29,075 nt of DNA, from NCBI GenBank assembly GCA_016748015.1, contig JAAOMT010000212.1:4605-33679 (forward strand). The letters are read 5' to 3'. The notes under the pieces are model-generated. The model saw nothing but the letters and a program-made list of their open reading frames with translations, did no database searches and was not told the DNA's origin. This document shows positions 21,790 to 29,075 of this stretch, piece after piece. The position numbers were made by a program, and so were the translations under genes. The stretch's first letter is position 1. Every line of letters starts with the position of its first letter. The stretch comes from Geosiphon pyriformis (taxonomy: Eukaryota; Glomeromycota; Glomeromycetes; Archaeosporales; Geosiphonaceae).

Positions 21790-24700
21790 ACAACACTATA
21801 TTTTTACCAGAATTTTTGTACTATTATTTAAATCTAAAAAAATAAACAAGTCTTGTACAACCCTAAATTAATAGCAAAAAACTTTATAATACCAAGCAAA
21901 CAAATTATATTAGCTGACAAAAATCTAAACAAATTATAGAAAATCTTAAGCAAAATTTTTGTATTATTGACTAATTTACACTTCTTTATATCTATCTTAA
22001 ACTTTAATTTAAACAACTATAATTTACTTTAATTTTTTTTAGTTAATGATAAATAAAATCAATTATTAGTATTATAAACTTTTTTTTATTACCAAAAATT
22101 AATACTGTTTTATCAATCCAGTTTTTAAAAACAAAATTTTTGTATAAAATTATGTAGATATTATTATAAATAATTATTTAAAATATTGAAACAAATAACA
22201 AATCTGTAATTTAGTGCTTAATAGTTGTTGATAATAGTAATTTCTGAAGATTTTGGTATCTAAAAAATTTGGTTGAATTCTTTGTATAATAAACAAAAAT
22301 TTAATTAATGTTTTTTTTATGAATTTTTTTTAGCATAATAGTTAATTTATTTTGATAGTTGTATTTTTCTGGTAAGCTATCTTTAAGTTTTTTATTTTTG
22401 TTCTTCAAGTCTTTTACCAGACTATTTTTAATATTAATTAGTAAGTACTTAATCTCTTAATTAATTAGTAAACAACCAAAAAAATAAAAATAAAAAAAAT
22501 AAAATTAATATTCTGTTAATAGCCATAATTAAAAGCTATTAGTCTAATATAGTTAAGTATTGGATTTTATCAACATAAGTGTTAATAGTATGGACATAAT
22601 TAATATTTTTTAATTAAATAATAACAACATAAATTAGATAATAATAGATGTTTTTATTAATATAAATATAATTCTATTTTAAATTATAAAAAACTATTTT
22701 TCGAAAAGATATTTACTAACTATTAATTAGTTGTTATTGTTCTTTTTTTTGTTTTTAATATTTTTATTATATATACATAATTCGTATTATACAAGATTCT
22801 ATATATTTTTATTTTTTTCTATATTACTTTCTGAAAATATGTTTATTTCTAAAAATGTGCTTATTTATTAAGTACTATTCTTCTATTAGTTTATTTTATG
22901 ATCTGTTTTTTTTATCTTTTTCTAGTACTTTTTTTCTATGAATAACAATACTTATATCTAAAACTGCTAAATAAAAAATGTGTAGTATTAATAAAAACAA
23001 TACAATATAAATCTTTATTAGAGATTTTTATAGCTTAATATTCTTATAAAAAAATCTTGAAATACACAAAAGCATTTTTTAAATAAATAAAAACATAATC
23101 AGATAGTTTAATATTATTATTAACCAAGCACAATACTTCCAAATAAATTTTGTTATAAAATTTTTTTCTAATTACAACTAATAATATTTTATGAATTGTT
23201 TTTATTAAGTATATATAAAAAGCAGTTAATGTTTAACTAATAAAACTAAAAAACATATAAAAATCTAAATACCAAACCAAAACACAAATTCAGTTTATGT
23301 TTTTAATGAGTAAGCTTTCTTGAATTTTTGCACTAGAACTTGCTTTTTATTAAATATGGTTAATAGTTCAATAAATATTATAAACAAAATAATAAGTATT
23401 ACCTAATATAATTAAATTATCAGTCAGAATAAATTTTTTTCAAATTTTTAATAGAAAAAACTAAACAAGACTATACTGTATTATATGCTAAAACATTAAT
23501 AAGATTATTATCTGTATTTTTTAAATGGCTTTTAACCTTTACTTATTTTACAAAAATGTTTTTTGTTCTAATTAAATTAGCTATATGTTATTTTTTTATT
23601 TAACATTTATTCTAAAAATTAGACAGATAAAACTTAAGCTCTAAAAAAAAAGTACTTATAGCAATTTGATTATTTATATATAAAATTACTAAGCAAAAAA
23701 ACACATACTTTAATGTTAAAACAATTGTCTATAATTCTAATATTATTAAAAACAACAACTTATAGACTTTAACAGTTACTTTTATCTTAATATAAAGAAA
23801 ATAAGCCATTATTTTACTAGTTATTTTGGCAATCCCCAATTTTTTTAATAAATTATTAGTATAAATATTAATTTTTTTAGTTTACAATTCATGCAAATGT
23901 TTTTAAATGTTCAAAAATTTTTTTGAACAAAAAAAATCCAAGTAGCCAAAGTTGAAAACAAATTTATTAGCTTTAATAATTAAATTTTTCAAGTAAGCAG
24001 ATGTCTTTTTAAATTATAATAATACTGAATTTTAAGAATTCAACTTTTTTTAATAATAAAATGTCTTCTAATTTATAACTACTCTATGTTTGTTCAATAA
24101 TCTGTTTCTAAAAGTAATATTAAAATATTTTAAAAAATAAACTACATTAAAGTAATAAGAATTTCTTAAAATAACAAACATTAAAAAATAGCCAAATTTA
24201 TAAAATACACTAAGCAAATTATTTACCAAAAAGATTATAGTATCTAAAAATTTTTTTACAATGCTTATCAAAAAATTATTAATCAGACTAATTCTTAACT
24301 TAACCAAATATTGCAATAAATTTTTAAGTGCTTAATATAAAACTTACAGATCCAAAAAGCAGTATTTAAACAACTGGCCAAAATTTTTGTTATATTAAAA
24401 AACCAGACTATAAAAACAACTTTTATTTCTGTTTATATTTGTTTAAAAAGGTTCAATTATAAAAAAAAGATAGTGCAAAGCCTTATTAAGAAAGTTTTTT
24501 GGCAAATTAATCTTAAATTTGAGTTTTTTGATACATATTCTTAAACACAAAGCTAAACTGTATTCAGTAATTTACTATAGATTAAAAAATTATTAAAAAC
24601 AAATAAAAAAACTGCTTGTTTAAAAATATCTTTTTAAAAACTAAATTTAAAAAAAATCTGATATCTAAATCTTATTTATTTTTGTTATAAAAAAACTATA

Positions 24701-24820
24701 CAAGTATTTTTAAATTTTTTTGTTAACAAAAAGTTTTTTTAAGTTTAATTTTAAAAAAACATATTTAAATATTAAATTTTTTGTCAATTTAATATTAAAA
24801 AAAAATTTTCTCTTATTAAT
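21790..24820 (-). pseudogene. LINE 3' piece: end of reverse transcriptase, RNase H, C terminus (decayed)
   Basis: Read on the minus strand, this DNA follows the C-terminal part of the Glomeromycotina LINE ORF2 from just after the RT palm to the end. Clear anchors, with stops where Gln, Trp or Arg stood, are N-K-Q-F-F-Y-L (about 24620), I-Q-F-S-F-V-F (about 24555), C-F-L-D-L-stop-V-L (about 24345), V-K-L-R-I-S-L-I-N-N-F-L (about 24290), Y-F-N-V-V-Y-F-L-K (about 24140), the RNase H region near 23.8 kb, and a C-terminal L-L-G-I-I-K-F-F-A-I-N-L-G block (about 21870). Nearly all differences from what the family should have look like C-to-T or G-to-A changes, plus small deletions. Only two CpG were found by eye (22702 and 22783). 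It cannot be functional. Confidence 0.85.
23480..23880 (-). other. Fossil RNase H domain of the LINE
   Basis: The first RNase H motif, normally Y-T-D-G-S, reads Y-T-N-N-L (catalytic Asp codon at 23855-23857 is now AAT). The A-E-L motif keeps its Glu within L-E-L-stop, where the stop sits at a Gln position. The second Asp motif, normally L-D-S-Q, reads I-N-N-Q (23672-23674 is AAT). Both Asp-to-Asn changes fit a single G-to-A on the coding strand. The downstream boundary is approximate. Confidence 0.75.
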
Positions 24821-26143
24821 TCTCTAATCACAATAAGAGTAAATAATTTATTAAAATTATAGCTTTTTTTTCTCTTCTTTTTGTTTTTCTTAGTTATTTC
24901 TTCAAATACATCTCTATTTATAGCAATAAAACCAGTAGATTTTTTTGTTAATGGTTTTGACTTTGGTTTAACTAAATTAGAAATCCATTCTAATACCAAG
25001 AAAAAGCATGTAAAAAGTATCTACTTTTGTAATATATTATATAAAAGCCAAAAAAACCTGAAGCTAATAGCAATATAGTTGACTTATCTGTTAGATTTTT
25101 AAGTTTAATAGATATTAGAGCTTTTATTAAAAAAATCTATACTGTTTTGAAGTAGCAAGATTGGTAGTATAACTAGTAATATAAATAGTCTTTCTAATGT
25201 AAAAAATATGAAAAATATGTTTGTTAAGAATAAAACAATGTCTAGAAAAACTTATACTCAAACATATGTGTTAAGACACTTACTGAAAGTTATGATATAT
25301 AATAATATAAGTAATAAGAATAATATTTTGATGCTTTTTTTTCTCAAGTTTGTTGACTTGATGCTATTGGTTAGATTATGTATCTTAAAAAACATAGTTT
25401 TGAGCCAATTAAATTTTTTATATTAAATATTAAACTGTCTGTTATGTTTAGCAAAACCAATTATAATAAGTTGATTACTGTAAAAAAAAATTTTTATTAT
25501 ATTGATGGTTTTGAGAAAGTCTTTATTCCCTTAAAAATTTTTTAGATAATTAAATTTTCTTTTATATCTGAGTTAAATTTGAAAAAGACAAGGAATTTGG
25601 CTATCAATAAAAAAATTCTAATTAATAATAATATAAAAAAACAAATAACTATATAAATTGGGAAATAATTGTTAAGAAGATTCTAGTAAATTTTTTTAAA
25701 TCAGTAGTGAAAACAGTTTTTTTCAAATTTGACAAAATTACTTTAATTAAAATACAGTTAATTGGTTTTTGGCAAAAGCCTTAGTTGAGTTTAAGTTAAC
25801 AAATATCATCTGTTTGGTCATTTCTAAATAGTTTGTTTTCATGAAAAAAAATTCTGTACATGTAACTTTGGCAATTAATAATAAACAGTTATAAATATCC
25901 AAAAATTTTCATCAGATATTGTTATATACTTTGTCAATTAACACTATTGCCCATAATTTTTCTGATTTGTTGGAATTGTATGATAAAAAAACTTGTTATA
26001 TTAGCCATAATTTAAGTTCATATATACATAATAAATATATTATAATTTAGTTTACTAATAAAACAACCAAAATAATTGTCATTGGCTTTACTCCAGTTTT
26101 CAAAGATGTAAATTTGCATTGAACTGGTCTTTTTTTGGTTTAT

Positions 26144-26185
26144 TGTGCTCTGTGTAAACAATTTGGTCATGTTTCTAATATGTGT
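26144..26185 (+). other. CCHC zinc knuckle in LINE ORF1
   Basis: C-A-L-C-K-Q-F-G-H-V-S-N-M-C fits C-x2-C-x4-H-x4-C exactly, so all four zinc ligands survive. Upstream, F-S-D-L-L and T-P-V-F-K-D-V-N-L belong to the RNA-binding part of ORF1. The knuckle would have bound element RNA in the ribonucleoprotein. Confidence 0.88.
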
Positions 26186-26780
26186 TCAATAGATAGAAAT
26201 TTTGGGATTCATGGTAAATAAATAGTTACTTCTTAGGATAAAATTTGTTTAACTAATATATAATAAAAAAAACAGGCTCCAATTGCTCATTCAGTGTTTT
26301 TTGATAAAAAAACTTGGGCTCAAATTGTTAATAATTCTACTTTTTGTATAGTGCCTTTGGTTTTTTCTAATACTAGTTTATTTTCAAATATTAAACCTAT
26401 TCTGCTGATTTCTTTGAAAATTAATAATAGGTTTGCTGCTCTTGAATACAGTTTTATTAGTCTTATAGAATAGATTAATAAACTAGCTAAGAGATTGGAT
26501 ACACTTGGATCAATAGTTTTCTAGCCTAACCTTAAATGTTAACTATTAATAATCCTTTTATCACAGAATTAAAAAGTAAATATAGTGATAAGTAAAAATT
26601 CAAGTATGGTTACTAGTGATGGAACTGTTGTAAAAGTGATGGTTTTTGATCAATTATTTATTTTGAAGTTGGAAAAAAATATAAACAATCTGTCAGCTAT
26701 AGTTATAAACTTAATAACTAAGATAAACAATTATAATTTGGATGTAAAGAATCTCTTTCTTAATAAGAAACTTGGTATGA

Positions 26781-27545
26781 AAATTTGTTACTTGTAATAT
26801 TAGAAATATTAATATTCTTGCCAAGCAGGAAGACATTGTTTATTAACATGTGAATTTGAATAACATGATTTCTTTTATAATAGAAACAAAACTAAGATCT
26901 AGTATCAAGCCTTAAATTACAAATAAGTTTGAAGAGATACAAATTTTTACATCTGGTATAAAATAAAGTTTTCTCAGTATTGGAGTAGTTATTGTTATAA
27001 ATAATTTTTTGGCTTAATATGTTTCCAAAATAGAAAAAGTTTCAGGTCATATTGTTTTAATATGGCTTTTTTTCAAAAATAAGCTTTCAGTTATAATTTT
27101 GGGTTTATATGTTGGTGCTTCTGCTAAGACTAAGTTTGATCAAGCTTTAAGAGTTAACTTTCTTATTGTTAAAGCTGTTAACTCCAGCAATTTTGTGGTT
27201 TTAAATGGAAATTTCAATGAAAATAAGTTTGGAAAGAGTACAAATTTCAAGTTTTGTTTGGATTTGGGTTTGGTTAACTTATTTAGTAAACATTCATTAG
27301 TTAAAGCTTCAACTTAAAACAATTTAAAAGGTGTTGAAAAAGTTTTAAATTACATTTTATTAGTGAAAGCTTATCATTAGTAGTTGCTGATCATAAAATT
27401 GATTCTGTATTTACATTTTTTAACATTAATTACAAGACTGTTTTAGTGTTAATTGGTTTGAATGAACTCTTAAATGTTTGTTTAAATGACTTGTACAAAC
27501 AAGCTAACAAAGATTATTGGAAGTTTAAAATTAAAAATACAAATA
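26781..27545 (+). other. Fossil LINE endonuclease (exonuclease-endonuclease-phosphatase fold)
   Basis: The domain starts at F-V-T-C-N-I-R. The catalytic Glu in I-I-E-T-K-L is intact (26883-26885). The G-D-F-N-E motif reads G-N-F-N-E (27210-27212, Asp to Asn). The terminal D-H pair reads N-Y (27428-27433: GAT to AAT, CAT to TAT). K-Q-A-N-K-D-Y-W-K-F-K-I-K follows at about 27498. Two catalytic Asp and the catalytic His are lost, so it could not nick target DNA. Confidence 0.85.
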
Positions 27546-28299
27546 GTACAAAATAGATATAATTTAAAAAATGCTTTTTTGTCAAGCTTTTGGTAATAGA
27601 AGATAAGTTTTCAGATGTTTAGACTCATGGTAATTTGGATGCTATGTGAATTTTGCTGAAGAAAATAATAATAAAGTTAACTGATAAAATATTTTTAAGA
27701 TATTAGTTTAGTAAATTTTAATGTTTAAAAAACAGACAGTTTTTTAAGTTTTTTGGGTTGAAATTGTTAATTGCCAAAATTGTTAAGAAGTTAAGCTTAG
27801 ATAATGTGCTTAAATTTAATTGTCTCATTAAAAAATAATCAACTTTGAATAAAAATAAAACTATCATAATTGTACATATAATTCAGAATAGTAAAAAGTT
27901 AATAAATATTATTAAACATTTGTTATTAGTTTGTAAGAAGTACAAAAGATCCAAAATATATAAGTTAAGAATAGCTAAAAAAGTATCTATCAAGAAGGTG
28001 ATTAAGAAATATATAGAAAATTTTAGTTTAAATAAAGATGATATAATTAGAAGCATTTTAAATCAGCTTTTTTATAAGATAGTTCTAAATTATTTAGTAA
28101 TAGATGGTAACTTGGTTTTGAAACTGAAGGAAGTAAAGTTCAATATCAATATAATTATGAAGAGTTAAATAAAAAAGCAAACTATATCTATGATAATGCC
28201 TAATCTTTGGGCTTGCCAATATGTACTATTAAATTACATGAAAGATGATACTTTTTCTGTTATAATAAGAGAAATCAGTATAAAAAAATTGCTTTTAGT

Positions 28300-29075
28300 G
28301 ATTAATAATCTGTTTAATAGTAAGACTGCTGGCTTGTTTGGCATTTCTAACAAACTTTAAAAGCATAGTGACAATAGGGTAACGGGGTGTCTTTTGGATT
28401 TGTTAAATGCATGTTTATTTATTAATAATATGCTTGTTTTGTGAAAAAAAACTTGGGTCTCAAGAGTTCCTAAACCTTATAATTGGGATTGGGTTTTTAG
28501 GAATATTTAATCTATTGCTTTAATTAAGACTACCAGAATTTTTTTTTCTAAGGTTCTATTTAATTGGATTTTGTTTGTATACAATAAATTTGGTGTTTTC
28601 TGTGATAATAATTTTTTGGTTTTGAAGAGTATATCTATTCAGTCTTCTGTGTTTGTTGTTTAATTAGTGATTGAAGATACTCTTAAAAAAATAGAAAACC
28701 TTGGTTGGTTTTATAGAATATATGTAAAACATATAACTTGGTTAGTTAGCATTATTTGAAGACTAGCTTATAACAAATCAAAATATATGATAAATTTATC
28801 AGATTTTTTAGCAGTATACACAAAAATAAGATCATTAGAGTGATGACTAATTTTGGTCTTTCTAGTAATTATAAAGTGTGCAATGAATTGAATTAGAGCA
28901 AAGTTTTCTTATCTCTTCTTTGAAAAATTTTTTATGATCTATTCTTGTATAAGATTAAAAGACATAAACAATTATGTAAATACTGAATTGATACTAAGTT
29001 TGTGACAAAAACTAACAGAATTAAAAACAGTAGTAGAATGTTCTTTTTTTTGCAGCTGGTATGTTTATTAATAAT
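28300..29075 (+). other. Fossil reverse transcriptase domain, cut at motif C by the window end
   Basis: R-V-P-K-P-Y-N-W-D (about 28466) is the conserved I-P-K segment. S-I-A-L-I-K-T follows near 28511. Motif A, normally A-Y-D, reads T-Y-N (28729-28737). The motif B region reads L-N-stop-S-K-V-F instead of a D-Q-G-E-V-F-like string. Motif C, normally F-x-D-D, reads F-I-N-N in the last twelve bases (29064-29075). All three metal-binding Asp are Asn, each explained by one G-to-A. Confidence 0.87.

Larger units (their letters stand above)
24850..29075 (+). pseudogene. LINE 5' piece: ORF1, endonuclease and most of reverse transcriptase (decayed, cut by window end)
   Basis: The plus strand follows the Glomeromycotina LINE from near the ORF1 N terminus (A-I-K-P-V-D-F-F-V-N-G-F at about 24919) through ORF1, a CCHC knuckle, an AP-type endonuclease and the RT to its F-x-D-D box at the window end. 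Long stretches stay in one frame apart from stops at Gln and Trp positions, so base substitution and not frameshifting dominates. Examples are Q-E-D-I-V-Y-stop-H (Trp now TAA, 26844-26846) and L-N-stop-S-K-V-F (Gln now TAG, 28894-28896). By eye I find a single CpG (28383) in 4.2 kb. The segment lies head to head with the minus-strand piece at about 24.8 kb. It is a non-functional relic of a self-mobilising retrotransposon. Confidence 0.88.

Noticed and set aside
24784-24999. 71-aa minus-strand ORF rich in Lys at the LINE junction
   Set aside because: Its first half is antisense to LINE ORF1 of the plus-strand piece, and its end may touch the start of the minus-strand piece. It is not a separate gene.
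1-29075. CRISPR arrays, bacterial operons, tRNA and rRNA genes
   Set aside because: No regularly spaced repeats, no Shine-Dalgarno-linked gene clusters and no recognisable tRNA or rRNA segments. Introns and element types point to a eukaryote.

Overview
The window looks like nuclear DNA of an AT-rich fungus, most probably an arbuscular mycorrhizal fungus (Glomeromycotina, Rhizophagus-like). The grounds are short 70-190 bp GT-AG introns, very low GC outside genes, and a decayed LINE whose ORF1/ORF2 protein I recognise as the family abundant in Rhizophagus. Two host genes are convincing. One is a minus-strand gene for a secreted, probably GPI-anchored HEXXH metallopeptidase-like protein (5165-6789, 3 exons, 449 aa). 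The other is a plus-strand half-size ABCA-type ABC transporter (13494-16619, 6 exons, 914 aa). All exon structures were inferred by eye from splice sites, reading frame and family fit.

Layout. 1-2219 and about 7173-9290 are two diverged direct copies of an unidentified 2.1-2.2 kb repeat. The metallopeptidase gene lies between them. A truncated, inverted pseudogene of it (about 9770-10480) lies just beyond the second copy, followed by a perfect 67-bp tandem duplication. A dead 5'-truncated Tc1/mariner copy (12288-12942) precedes the ABCA gene. A solo-LTR-like sequence (16989-17413) and a doubtful small secreted ORF (17913-18260, minus) follow it.

From about 19.6 kb to the window end the composition changes sharply: GC falls further and CpG almost vanishes. 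The first 2 kb of this block is featureless. The rest is a LINE in two pieces of opposite orientation that meet near 24.8 kb. The minus-strand piece (about 21790-24820) carries the end of the reverse transcriptase, RNase H and the C terminus. The plus-strand piece (about 24850-29075) carries ORF1 with a CCHC knuckle, the endonuclease and the reverse transcriptase up to its F-x-D-D box, where the window stops. The two pieces appear nearly complementary, so this may be one insertion with a 5' inversion (twin priming).

The LINE is heavily altered by changes that look almost entirely like C-to-T and G-to-A transitions. Gln and Trp codons have become stops, and catalytic Asp codons in the endonuclease, reverse transcriptase and RNase H read Asn. 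This resembles repeat-induced point mutation or extreme methylation-driven decay, and it is the most interesting signal here. The two host genes are not affected.

Limits: no database search was possible. Family assignments rest on motif recognition, and comparison with intact LINE relatives rests on general knowledge of that family.
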